Part shown: piece after piece, positions 45,508 through 59,309 of the stretch
Position numbering within the stretch: position 1 is the stretch's first letter
Layout: each line of letters opens with the position of its first letter
Assembly: GCA_009741485.1 (NCBI GenBank)
Contig: CM019216.1
Coordinates: forward strand, 59,254,459-59,318,458
Direction: 5' to 3'
DNA length: 64,000 nt
Origin: Malurus cyaneus samueli
Lineage: Eukaryota; Chordata; Aves; Passeriformes; Maluridae
Made by a program: the position numbers and the translations under genes
The notes under the pieces: model-generated
Told to the model about the DNA's origin: nothing
The model's database searches: none
The model's input: the letters and a program-made list of their open reading frames with translations, nothing else

Positions 45508-48500
45508 ATTTATCTGTGATTCATTTGAAGTCTTTGCCATTGAAGGAGCTGTGTGTGAGCTATGAATGTTTTAATCACAGCTCAACATCACAGCCCCACC
45601 TCCCTTCTCCTTGCCTTCCCTGCCTCAGGCAAGCAGTCAGTTTTCAAGAAAGCCATTCAAATACCAATCACAGACAACTTCATTTAGTTAAGGTTCTCCT
45701 CCATTTGCTGTTCACATTCAAAGTGAGATATTATCTGCGGTGAGATGTAAACTTTGGACAATTGATAAAATATGATTAAATGCTTAACAAATAGCCTCAC
45801 TTGCCTTGTGCGGTTTGTATGATAAAATCTTAAATCTGTGGAAGTAATTGCTTCTGACATCTTCAAGTAGGCAATAGGCTGCCCAAACAGTGTTGTTCAG
45901 TCACAAATTCTGAGGCTGTAGAAGTGAGAAGCACACAGCATAGACAGAAATTAAAGCCTACTTATGATGAACAGTCTGGGTTCTTTTCTTAAACTCCAGG
46001 GTTTCTTTGTGGCAAGGGGAGAAATATGTTCATAACAGTCACCCTTTTGTGGGTTTGTATTTTTAGAAGTTGTTGTGGTCTTGTGATTAGCAGCAAGGAA
46101 TGGCCACAGGGTAATTGTAATATGTTAATGAAACCCCACACTCTGCACAACTTCCTTGAAGATTCTTTTTATAGATTTCACATTGGGGAGGAAATGAACC
46201 ATAAAAAAATGTGCTACCTAGAAAATGATAAATCATTTACCACTTACTTACTTTTTTTCCTTGCCATATCACTCTTCAGCTTATTAAAACATTTAATTTA
46301 TTCTCTTGTCCTCCCTGTGTGTATCTTTTCTGGATTTTGCTTTTTCAAGTAAAATCTGCAGGCATTTTCATACTTAGGCAACCACATTCTGTCATCTAAA
46401 TGACTTAATAAAATTATTTTCAAAATTGCTTCACATGTGTAACACTGCTTAATTTATCTCATTTGGTGTCAGGAATTGGAACTATATGTGAGCAATTTAG
46501 GAACCTTTTCTCTGGGTATGTAGTTTTAGTTACTTGAGCTTGAAAATTTTGGCAAGAGTTCATCACCTGGAATAATGAATCACTGAATAAAGGACAATTT
46601 GTCACTGTGGGAAAAATGCCAAAAAATCCATAAATTCTCAAGGTTTTCCATCAGTCGTAAATGCCTACAATTCTAGAACTGGTGATTCTATTTAAATGTA
46701 TATTAATTTGGCGAAGTAATTCTTTGGTTTTAAAAATCTTGAAGAAAAAATTTAAGGTAGACTCAGTGATCCCCTCAGGGAGAGCTGAATGCTGACACAA
46801 ACATATTATGTAACAGCACAGAAGCATCATTTGACTGGCATCTTTTCTATGCTCACGGCCTTTATTTCTCGGTTATTCATGGATGGGTTTTGATTGCATA
46901 TATCATACACCGAGCTTATATCACTAAACTTCTTTCAGTAAATGGACAATAATGAAATATCATCATCAAAGAGAAATGGAAGTTCTCTTAAACTAAACAA
47001 AAGCTACTGAGTGTAGTCTCCTGGGAAAGGAAATACTCAGTCACCTTTTGCATTGTGGTACTCTTACAGAATCAAGTGATCTGGCAGTGTATTGTTATAC
47101 ACTCAAATAATTGTTTCCATACTACTGACGACTCAGATATCACTCTTATGAAGAAGTACAATGAGTTTTTCTTCAGGCAAGCCATGTCCTGGACGTTTTT
47201 GCAATGTAAATGGAAGTGCAGAGCACATAAATAGCCTAGTAGGAATGTGAGACTGTGCTTTTAAATTAATTCAAATTAGCAGCCTATGTTACTTAAGTGG
47301 CCTAACATTTTACTTTATTAACGCTTTATTAGAATATATGTTGAGACACTGAAGATATAAGTTTACCCACTGACTTAGCAGGTAGTGGGTTTTAATACAC
47401 AGTGATGTAAGTAATGTATGGACATAAAGTCGAACTTGTTATTTCTCATGTCTTCCCATGCTTTCCCAGGATCTCCTTTGGTGTGCCCCATAGACCACAG
47501 AGGGAGGATTGGTGTGAGAACCAACATCTCATTTTGAAGATAATGTGGTGTTCAATAAATTAGCATCTGCTGGAAAACAATGATGCACAATCCAGTATTT
47601 AAACCTACTGACTTCTGAGTTATGTTCTTAGATGATGTGCATGCCTATGTAAATTTAATTTTCTATTTTTTGTTGCCTCCCTCACTAGCTCACTCAGCCT
47701 GTTCTCTCATATTCTGTACCTTCTTTCTTTCATCAGCTTGCTCAGTGTGCTAGGCAGTAAGCTGTTTGTCATAGGGTACCTGTCATTTCTTATATATCTG
47801 TAGAATGCCTCAGCTCTGCCAGGGATTACAGATGGTACTGCAATGTAAGTGTTATAACTCAGAGGAAAGTAAAAATAAAATCTGGTACATCTGTGTTACT
47901 TATAATGATGTTTTATTTTCTTTACATGCTCATTATACCCTGACTAAATATGTCAAAAATTAAGTGAACAGTGCTCAAATCTGCAAGGATTATATCAAGG
48001 GATGTGACAAAACCCTTAGCCAGTACAGAATTTGCTTCATGGAAGTAAAACTACTGAAGTGTTGGTGGATATTTCAACTGTACTCTGAATTATTCCACAG
48101 AAATATGTCAAATGTTTATATACAGAAACTGCTTCTGCCACTGTTAGCAAACTACCACAATTTCCCCCACTCCATCCCTAATTCTTAATTATGCATTACA
48201 GTATCACCCTTTCTCTGTGTCTTCTCACCATGCTCCAGTAGAAGCTGTTCCATCTTTCCAGCTCAGTAGACCTTGTTTAAACTTTATTGAAGAGGCTCCC
48301 TTTCCTTTTGTGTACACAGGGATGTGCACTGAGTGCCACAGCACCCTCTGTGCAAGCTCTATCCAGACATTCCTGTCCCTCTCCTGCCCCTCCTGTTACC
48401 TGTTTTAGCTCATTACTGCTGAACAACCCATACAGAGTGTTCAAGCATATCAATATCAAAAATTTGGAGCAACTGCTCCATAAATTATTACTAGCGCATT

Positions 48501-51500
48501 TGGGGAACTTCTAATATTGTTCTGTATTTTAGATGGTTTACTAGACTACAGACCAGGACACTTGTCTTTCTATTGTATGATACTTAGGCAAAACATTTTA
48601 TCTCTGTTTTAAATTCACCATTTTGACAAAATACTTTGAGTTCTCAGGATGATAAACATTATAAAATAGCTAATTTCCTTTGGGGTACTTACCAGTTCAT
48701 AGCTTAGTATGTAAAGTATAATTAAGCCAGAGGCTGTCATTACATTCTGCTTTTCTCATGTCCCTCGCTTTCAATACCTACATTAGCCTAGAAATGCGTA
48801 GATTTTTTCTCACTTAAAAGCACACTAGAGTAAATATTGATCTCTTAGGTGTTGAAATGTTTTCTCCTTCACTATGTACAGCAAGGCCTCTCTGTTTCCA
48901 GCTTATGAAGCTCAGTTGCCTAAAGGGGGATCAAATTAACTTTGGCCTCAGTGGATAGCCAATCCTACTGTGACAGGTGCAATCTTTGTAGCATGTCCCA
49001 GCTCAGCACAAGGGACAGTCACTTAAGAATGGTTCAGGTCAGCTAAAGCTTCCTACTAGCTTGTATCACTGCCTCATGCCCTGACCAAGGAACTGGTCAA
49101 GCAAAGATGCAGGGGTCTGTCACCCCAGATCATTCCAGCTTTTGCTGGATTTTAGGATATTAGCATGAAATGTCTGCTATCGTAATGAAACCTTGTTTGG
49201 GTTTTCTAGGGAGACTTTTACTTATCATTCCAACAATCAAGGGGAAAAAAAGCAAAGATTATACCAGTCATGATTTGACACTTGAAGCAGATGTACTCCA
49301 GAGGAGGACTAGAACACATTAAGCGCTCTCCTATAATTTCTGATATCCATGGTGGCTGTCACCCACTAGCTGAAGCTCATAAAAATTTATCAGCACTTGA
49401 CAATGCACTTGGAAAGACTGAATTCTCTAGAAATATGCTTCACTGAGGAAACACAGGAAAGTTGGATTGCTTACAATGAAGTGATTGAAATGACTGCCAA
49501 GAAAAATGCATGCAGGTTTCATTATAACTATTAATCTAATAGGTTTGCATTATACTCTCTATTTAAATCAGAAACATATCTACAATTTCCCACATTTACA
49601 CTACTATTAGCTTTAGCAGAAAAAAGGAAAAAACAGATGAGGCATCAGGCTTGGGACTGCGAGCGCTGTGTGTAACCTAGAAGAGACTGAGGCCATTTTC
49701 TGCAACACAAACCAGAAATGGAAACAAACAAAGCCTCCTGTTTCTCTCTACACACAACAACCTGCACTCCCTGTCTCTCCCAAACACTGCTGCACACAGG
49801 CAGTCAGCCACTGGGTTCCCATCCCCATTACCCCGGTCTCACCATGCTTTGCCTGGTCTCTCCACAAAATTAAAAGAAAAATTGGAGCTGAAAAACTGGT
49901 GCCAGACATCAAAATCACTTCCAGCCCATCTCTGATGTGACTGTTCAAAACACAAGAAAACAGGAATTGAAAGGTATACATGCAACAGTGTGTCCAGAAC
50001 TGCAGCCAGGGGCGGGTCTACTAAAAATATATTTTTGCCTATCATCTAAACCACTCCATAAAATTTCTATACTTTAGGCCACACCTTTGGCACATACAGC
50101 AAGCTACCAAAACTGTGCTTCACCTTGCAACAAACTTGATTTCTTTGATAAAAAGGTAAGGAACATGAATATATTGTGCCACAAATGCAGAAGGGTTTTT
50201 TCCCAGTACCCAGCAGAAAGGAATTTTTCAAATAAAATTTCTAAAATGATGGGAAGCAAGTGGTGTTTCATGGTACATGAAAAGGTTTAAAAAATACCAC
50301 TTAGGCAGTCAATCTCAGCCATGGGAAAAACACTTCCTGTTCCCAAATCTGGTCACTGGTTTAATCCTGAGTGTGTGAGCAATATGGACCAATTGGACAT
50401 GTATGAGTTTAATGCCAATAAAAATACTTTATACATCTTTACCTCCATTGCCCAGAGGCAGGTGAAAAAAAGAACTCCCATTATGGATCAAAGAAGGAAA
50501 ATTCTTTCTAGCCCCCAAAAGTAATCACTGGAAGCCCTGAAGCATGGGATTAATATAATATAAATACAGAATATACAATATATATTACACAACCTTTTAA
50601 ATTCAAACCTCTATTAACTATCTTGTCACAGATATTAAGCAAATTAAAGACTTAGCAAGTGTATTCAGTCACAGAATATTATCAGTGCATTCCTGGAAAG
50701 AACTTTAGAAATTCTACTCTACAAAATAGCACTGCATCTTATGCTTTTAACCTGACACACCGGAGTATAGAAGATTGCTTCATAAACCCATCATCCAGTC
50801 CAAGTTAATCATTAAGTTCCTCTTTTCAGGGAGGTGTTAAGGCACAGAAAAATCTGGCTCCTAGAAAGTTACTATTTTTCAGAAGTATGACAAGTATTTT
50901 ACTTTTGCAGATTTTGACTGAGGTTCTGACAAGTCCCTGGTATGCAGTACTGATTCTTCAGTGTCAGATGCATGTTTGAAAATCAGATTATCTAAATTTT
51001 AGTGCTTTTGGCAATCCATGTTTTAATAAAGTCATGAGTCACAACTCTTTCAGCATCCAGAAAATTCAGTATCCAGAATTACACAGTTGGTAATTCTGTG
51101 ATTTCCCAGTTTCTGACAATTGCAGGGACCGGGACAGCAGCAACTAGAGTCAGCCTGGATAAGATAATGCCAGCAGAAATCCAACTGGCACTTCTCAAAC
51201 ATGTTTGTAAAGGCAGTGATAGTAAACTTTTCTGCCTGCTTAAGCAAGTACAGCCACTTATGGCAAAGCAGTTTAAGGTTTTGATTATGAGTTATTGGGG
51301 TAGGACTGAGACCCATTTACCAGTCAGATCATCTTTTGCTGTCATTTCTTGCCTTATGGTCAGCCTGGTCCAATAGTTAAGGATTTCCAATAGGGAACCA
51401 GACTCTGGCAGTCAAGACTCTACCAGATCTATTAATCACTCTGATTTTCAGCTGACCTCTAGGCCATTTTTAGTAACAGAGGCAGAGGTCTAGTTAGTGA

Positions 51501-53743
51501 GACTTCTGTTCCCAAAGGAGTCATATTTTCTTACACACTGTTTGAATTTATGTAAGTTGCCCAGGTGCCAACATGATGGTCAGTATAGCAGATCTGAAAG
51601 AAACAATTAAGGAACTGTGAGTAATTGAATGGCTTTGCTTAAATCTTTATAAAAAAGTACCTGGCACAATAACAGACAATTCTATAGCAGCCAGCAGCAC
51701 AGAATGTCTTTTATCAGACTTCCTTATCACACACAGTTCAGCATCTAGTTTGAAAGGCTTTATATACAAAACTAACTAAAAGCAATATTTAACAGAGAGT
51801 TATTTTCTATGTCACTGTAAATCATTGTTTAGCTTTATGAAACCGTGGAGCTGTTCTGAGTCTGTTATTTTCTTCTGTTTGGATTTCTGCAGTAAAGAAT
51901 CAGATAGAAGAGAACAAAGAGGGCATCTGACAAATATGACAACCCAAATATTATAGGCAGGGAGGAAAGACGAAAGGAAGACAGAAAGGGAAAGAAATGG
52001 CAGGACTATGCCAAGAGTTGAGGGTTTTTTTTTGTAGGCTGTTTCACAAGGTAATTGGCTGTGATGTGAATTATGCTTCCCAAGCCAAATGTGAGAGTGC
52101 TTAACAGACGCAGAGGTCAATTATCTCTTAGTAGAGCCTGCTCAGAGAAAGAGGCTATTGCAATTAGAATACACTATTAAAAATGGTTAGCATTTTAGTA
52201 TTTTAAATCACTACCCTTCTCAAAAAGCTGTGCATAGTAATTCCTGTCACTGTATGCCTCACAGAATATTCTGTCCTTGGAAGAATAAAAATCACTAAAA
52301 ATATTATTCCTCTGAGTTTCTTCTGCTATGAGCCTTGGAACTCTGAGGTTATTCAAATAAAGCAACCAGAAATTTATTCCTAAGTACTGTATATTACACA
52401 CTTCTAAGTATTGTATATGTTTACCTTGTCACTAAAGGGAAATTTAGAGATAAACAGCACCTAGGGAAGAAAAGGTTGTAATTTGCAAATGTGATTCCAA
52501 TTCTCAGTGTTGACAGTCTGTAAAGGTGTTGTAGATTACAGGGCAGTCAGAACCAAATTAGGACTCTCTTTCATTCCTTTTCAACTATAATATGACTGGA
52601 CTTAGAAATCATACTTACTCTTGTATGTCTTTGAAGAACTCCATCATTTTTGTGGCCTTTATTAACAAAGTTAAATCTTCTTGTTAAACTTTGAAATATG
52701 AACTCTCTTCAGGGTCATATCAGGTTTCATTCTGGACAGAAGCTGAGTAAGCAGTGTTCAAAAATAGTGTCAAAAACCTGTTCCAAAAGATATCTGATGT
52801 AAAACCATATATACTCTTCTTATAATAGCAAAAGATATTTTTCAATATATTTGAGCCCAGGCTTTCTACGAAGTATCTTTGAACGGAAAAGTTCATGCCA
52901 TACTATGTTGAGCAAAAAACAAGATTGAGCTCTGCCACCAAAAAAAAAAAAATCATATCAAACAGTGAAAGTGTTGTTTCATAGAAACAAAATGTAACCT
53001 CTCATCGAGTAATTAGCACAATGAAACTAAGAGCTGTGGTAAACAATAGAAATACAATGAGCAGCACAACAATCAAAGAGCCCCTTTCCCCACTGACACC
53101 AATAAACCACAAAGTTTTGTTTACTATGAACATTCTCAGCAAGGCTGAATATGCCATTTCTTTAGCTATCACTCAAGAAATCTCTTTGTTTGAGAGCTGC
53201 TAGTAGAAACAGGAAGGGACTATTCAAAATCATTAACACGAACCTGAAAATATTTCTTCAATTAGAAGAAATCTACCCAGCAAATAAACCCTTCTTCATT
53301 TTCTAAGTAAAATCAGTTGAGAGGCATAATTTCTCTGAAAAGGGCTCTGTTTTCCTTTCTTCAAAATACAAAAGTTGCTTAAGCTGTACTTCCATTTCAA
53401 CACTTATTATCTTGTGTATATTTTTGTTTGTTTTCGTTGCTATGTTCCTCTCCTGAGAGATTAGTTTCACTGATCTTTAATGAATTTCATAACCGCAAAA
53501 TCCATCATTTTACACACAATTTCAAAAACGGTAGCTTTGAGCTTAAATTTTCCACAGCCCATCCCATTTAGGATATTGAATATGCTCTTGTCAGAGTGTT
53601 GCAGCATGTACAAAGATTCTTACAAGCACAATTACCTCTGATGCATCTATGACTGTACAAATACTTCATACCTTAGCAAAACTGTTATTCCTACAGGGCT
53701 TGAAAAATTTGCTTTGAAAGACAGTAGTTGTCCTCATTTGATT

Positions 53744-53755
53744 GGGGGGGGGGGG
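53744..53755 (+). repeat. G12 homopolymer
   Basis: Twelve consecutive G bases are flanked by T-rich sequence. Such runs are prone to length error in sequencing and to polymorphism. Confidence 0.97.
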
Positions 53756-56201
53756 ATTTTTTGCCTTTTAGGAAAGATAAAATTATTTTTAAGATTATTT
53801 GGTTCTATTCCAAGGTAAAGGTAAAAATCATATCGCTAGAAAAAACTACCTAAACCTAAACTCATGGTGGAATTTCAGATACTGAGCATGTTCCTTAAAA
53901 TCCTCTTATTCAAACATTTATACTTGGAAGATATGTACTAGTTGCTCGCTTGCTTGCTAAACTATCTACACGACTTTGTCATAATTTAATATTTAAGAAT
54001 TGTATGTAGTTTCCTGTAAGTGTTCCACCAGGTATTATAAACAGAGAAAAATATATAAAGAAATGAGAAAACATTACATGTGGGTCCAGTTTCCTGTATC
54101 AACAGCCCAGCCACTTTCTGGATCATCAGCTCAACAAGCAGTGCAGAATCTTGTAAAAGTTATAAGGAGTTTTAGCAGACTGGGGTATTTTTCTGGTTCA
54201 GACATCTGTAGAACCATTTTCTACTTTAATGGTTGATGTCATCAGCTGCTTTACACACAACCACTTCTTCTGAACACTAGCAGAGAGGTCAAAAGAGTCA
54301 TGAGATTTTTTTCCCAGCGTAGCTTAATGGCTGCTCAGGACTAACATTTTAATAATGGTTATCCCCGAGAACAATGCAAAACACTATATATTTTTTCTTT
54401 ATCTTCTGCATTTTTAATTTGCTTTGCAGAATATGTCTGTAAATGACCCAGGCAGGACTCAAGGGTATTATCCTGACCTGCAGAGGCCATGTTTATCCCA
54501 GTAGCAAAGTATATGCAAACAATCTCAGTTACAGTTTTCTTCTCCAGTTTCCAAAAGAGGTTACATTTGTCAGTGCATTCCATGACTCACAACAGTCTTG
54601 TTGGACACCAACAGCACTGACTGCAAGGGTTGGGAAGAAAACAGCAAATGGATAAAGATACCTTCTGGAGGGGCAAATTATTCTGTTGAAGAGACAAAAG
54701 GACCCTTAAAATCCTTGATGTCGCAATATCATCCTCTTGCGAGAACTCATTGGATACACACGGGTCAATGGCAGATACACAATTGTACATAAAGTTAAGG
54801 CATCCACGTCTCAATCTGTTCTTTCTACCTGCAGCTGCTGTGTAACCCAAACTTTCACAATTCCTAGGTTTACTGCAATCCTTGCAGCACACTATGATAG
54901 AGTCTTCTTCTACCAAAAGGCTGTACACAATCGAGAATGAGCAGTCCACTTGTTCAGCACCACAGACCACAGAGAATGCACAGCTCTTGTTCTCACTCTC
55001 TGATGAGCACAGTCACATCCAAGGTTCCAGAAACCTTTTCAGAACAGCTTGGTTCACCTACATGAGTATCCCTGTTCACAGCCCTGTCCTTATGACCCCA
55101 GAGCACAGAAACTGCTAGCCTTGAGAGAGAAACATATTTCTCGAACACAGGGAACTAGTAAATGAAGCTGAAGTTCCTTCTGGAAGAGATCAAGACAAAA
55201 TGCAGCCTCAGCTGTTCCAGCACAAACTGCTAAAATCACTTCTTCAATCACCTTCCCACTTGGGTATTCCACAGTCTACCTCTCACTGATTTGGTAAAGA
55301 ATCAGAGAACAAGATAGAGAGAAAATACTTCTTAACACGTATACTTCTAAGTCTAAGAACTCATTAAGATACTCTGGAAAACTCCCTAAGAGCCTCAGGG
55401 AAAGTAGGTGGAAATTTAGTAACACTGACTATGCTCAGTCTAATAATTGTCCTCAAGAGGTATTTCTTACAATTGAAGCTGTAACATATTACTGCTTTTT
55501 TAGTTTGTCTGCTTTGGGAGGAATACGGGAGTTGCTATTTTTGAAGTGCTAGTTGACCACAGAGTGTACAATGAAAGTAGTTGAGTTTGCTAATTTGAAA
55601 TGAGTCCTGAAGACTTTAATATTCCTTGCACTATAGCAATGCAGAAAGTCATTCCTATTTAATTAGTTAGGCCAAAGTATTTGCAAAACAATTAAGAATG
55701 CAATTTAATTTTGGTGTTTGGTAAACATCCAGGGATTCATTCATTCTGAACTTATGACCTACATGTTGAGTTTACTTTGCGAACTATCGTTAAACCAGTC
55801 AGTTAGAACCCACAATTAAAATTCATGACATGGCAAACCTAATAAGTATATGTTACAAATTAGAAATATGTGTTAGAAATTTCCTTTTAAAAAAGTCTTC
55901 ATAGCTTAGAAAATGAACCGTGAGGTCAAATCAAAATGGTGTGAGTGGGGAAGACCCTTTGGAACATCTCCATGAAGCCTGAGGCATTTAGCCCTTTAAG
56001 AAATTATTTTCCAAGTTGCCTCCTCATTCCCATGGAAAGACTAACTCAGGGTACAGGTTCCAGCAGGGCATTGTGCCCACACCAGCAGCTCCCAGCAGGG
56101 AGCTCTAGGCAGGGATAGCACCACAGTGCCACAGTGGGCCTGTTCCTGCAGGGAGCTCACAAGAACATTTGGATGACAATTGGCAATCCAGCCAAGACAC
56201 A

Positions 56202-56222
56202 CAGCAGCAGCAGCAGCAGCAG
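56202..56222 (+). repeat. (CAG)7 trinucleotide repeat
   Basis: Seven perfect CAG units are present. In the overlapping 82-codon frame they would read as serines, but that frame has no other protein-like feature, so a coding role is not supported. Confidence 0.95.
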
Positions 56223-59200
56223 CTCACCAGACATGTCTGAACTATTACACATCATGATTACTTTATTAAACAAAAAAAGCTGTGTAAAAGGACACCACAT
56301 TTTCTGTTACAGGGATTACGAAATGCCAGAATTAAGATTGTCTATCCAGCCTTCATTATCCTCTTTTGTATATGTAGCATGATTGTCTTCACTCATGTTC
56401 ACACACTTCCCTCCCCATGAGACTTCCTCTGGCACAGTCTCTAAATGGGTGATTATTCAAATTTTCATTTCATCTTCCTTATTGGATATTTGAACTTATT
56501 TAATGCCTATCAAAACCTGCAGTGATTATAAAATTATTCATCCCTTCCAATTCCCCATTAGGTTACTCACAGTCACATCTAAATCCTTCTCAAGCACCAA
56601 TCTTTACAATGTCCTGAAGGGAAGAATGGGTATTAAGTGTCCATCTTACAGCAGAAAAAAAAAGGAGAGTAAGCCCAAAATTGTCAAAATTGTCCATTAG
56701 TTTTCTGTGCCCAACATGAAACATCAATATATCATGTATTTTACAGTTCTTTATATACTCAGATTATAGCTCCACTTAACTCTAAATACAACTGTGAGCG
56801 CTGAACAAGAGGCCTCTTGTCTGTCTGCAGTTCCTAACCTTGCTGACTCTTCCCACCTTTTGCAGCTCAATGGGACAGATAACTAAGAGCAGGGTAGCAG
56901 CCTGAGCACAGTAAAGAAGCACAGAATCTTTCTCTACTCCCCTTCTGCACCCTCAGCGAAATCAGACACTTCACTGACAAAGTATGAGCCTTAAAAATCC
57001 AAATTATACTAAAGACTACAATCAAAGTTACACTTTAAAAACAAAATACAGTTTCAACAGGCTATCAAGATTAAAGCAGTCCTTATACTAATAGTCATAA
57101 AAGGGTTTATTTCACATAAGCTACCCAGGTATCTCCTGCAAAATATACATTCAAAGCATAAAGGATCTGGAGCTGCTGAGCAAAAGCATGTAATAATTTT
57201 TTCAAAAAGGCTGAAATTATATTATTTTCCCAGTTTGGAAACAGATAAAGTATTTTTACTTAAAAAACTCTCACAATGAACTTTTTTGAAGCACAAACTG
57301 AAAGCAGCTTCCTGGATGGGTAATTTTGAGAAAAAGATAATTGAGAGCATTGTTTTATAAAGGCATGTCCTGAAAGGCATTCCCTGTAAGAATCCAGCAG
57401 CTATAGGCAGGAAGAGGAGCTGATGTCCTTGAAAACATGCACGCACCTGGCTGCACTGGGAGTCACACCCCAAACTCTGGAGGGTCGGGTCCCCTGTGTC
57501 AGGCAGACTGCGGTGCTGGACCGTGCTCCCTCTTGCAGATGTCAGCGAGTGCCCACGCCTGTGTCCTCACAGCTTGAGCCTGGAGATTTCCCTAAGCAGA
57601 AACTGCCAGGCATCTAACACATATCAAATTCAAGCTTGTTTTCTGTGATATAGCCAGACATCCACCAGGGACAAGACTGAAACCACCAAACCCATTTTAC
57701 AAGTGACCTAAGCCAGAATCCAGCTCTCCAGAGGCAAAAGGCTAGTAAATTAACCTCCTGTGTCACCTAACCCTTCACTATTGATTAGTAATTATTCTTT
57801 TCAAATGAAACAAGGACATAGGACATAAGGTCATCTACAGTATATCCTGAGAAAAGCCAATGTTTCCCTACATCCTTCCATCAATCACTGCTGAGCACTG
57901 ACTTGAAAGAAAAAAGTTCTCATTGAAACACAATTAAAAAAGTAATTTAACTCAGTCTGCATAAACCAAGAAGAGCTTGTGGATGCAAGCCTGTTCTGAG
58001 ATAGGCGTGACAGGCACAGCTATGGGCAATTCTTCAATCTGAAGAAGCCATTGGAAAATTTAATAAAATAAGTGGTCAGTGAGTAAATTAAACAACCAGG
58101 GACTAGTGAAGCTAGTTTAGTGATGCTCAGAATTCTTCCATACTGGCTCCCTTTGGCTATACTGACCTCCCTGCTGCCTTTGATCATTTCTTTCCTTTGT
58201 ATCTTTTCCTACATCTAATTAACTGCTAATTAATTGATTGAAAAACATGCTGCTCATACAAATGCACCCACTGAATTCTTTTATTACCTGAAAAAAACCA
58301 CTCTACCTTTTTTTGAGCTGTATTTGTTGCAGGAAAAGGAACCATTGGGAAAAGAAATATATCTATATCCTTAAAGGATACAGCACTTAAAAACTTTGAG
58401 GGACCCTATATTGTCCTCTGTGATAACCAATGCTGTACTCTCCTGAAGTCTGACTTAGAGTATGGTCCCACCTGTTCCATTTGCTAGCCCTATAGGCTAA
58501 GACTCAAATTTCCAGAAATCTCCTCTGACTCTAAATTTAAGATGTGTTGCATGTTTTGAAGCTGAGACTTGCAATGGGCTTTATTTAAGCAAAGATCCCA
58601 TGTCACAGCTGCACTTTTGGACATCAGAAATTTGTTTTCTTTTCAATCTATTATAAACTCAAATTTTCTGCAGTAGAATAAGTTCTGTGGTGCAAATTCT
58701 GAGCAGAAAGAAACATCATGGTCTCTAGGATAGTTTTTCTGCAATATACTTGATTACTAGCTTCCTTGAGGAATTAGTGATGTTGCTTTATTTCAACAAA
58801 ATAACAAGGGGAGTCAGTTACAAGTCACCACACCATTTACCCAAGATTTTGAAGGATGCTGCTTCAGTTAAAGCTAAAATATATGGTTAGTTTACAATTT
58901 CTTCCAAGATTTCAGAAGACACAGGAGAATCTCTTACCTGAGTTATAAGAGGGCACATGCAACATGGAAAATATAGTGCACAGTGTTCTCAATACATTAA
59001 TACCAGAAGTTTACAATAGCAATTAGAGCACACAGAGTAAAATGTATATTTGGATTACATCCTGTCAGTCAATATATTTCTAAGGGAGTGAAACTTGTTC
59101 ACTGTTTCATGGTGAGTTGATAACTCTAATATCTTAAATATGTATGAAGTGCATTTTATCTGAATTCATGTTTGACATATAAAAATAGAAGAATCTAAAT

Positions 59201-59280
59201 TTCAACGTTTTCGCTAAGGCCATAATATGAAGTTATTTTAGAATTAAGGTTATCATGAACTCAGCTTGGTGGCATTTGGG

Positions 59281-59309
59281 TTTTATTACTATTATTGTTA
59301 TTATTATTA
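59281..59309 (+). repeat. Imperfect (TTA)n microsatellite
   Basis: About 29 bases of TTA/ATT units carry two or three interruptions (an act and a gtt variant). A T run ending in ttacag at about 59322-59332 follows. That resembles a splice acceptor but has no open exon evidence behind it. Confidence 0.85.

Noticed and set aside
46026..46352. 108-codon frame with hydrophobic segments suggesting a membrane protein
   Set aside because: The hydrophobicity comes from T-rich codons (Phe, Leu, Ile); there is no family resemblance and no supporting context.
56134..56382. Frame containing eight or more serines in a row as a possible coding homopolymer
   Set aside because: It is produced by the (CAG)7 repeat read in one frame; the rest of the frame has no protein-like feature.
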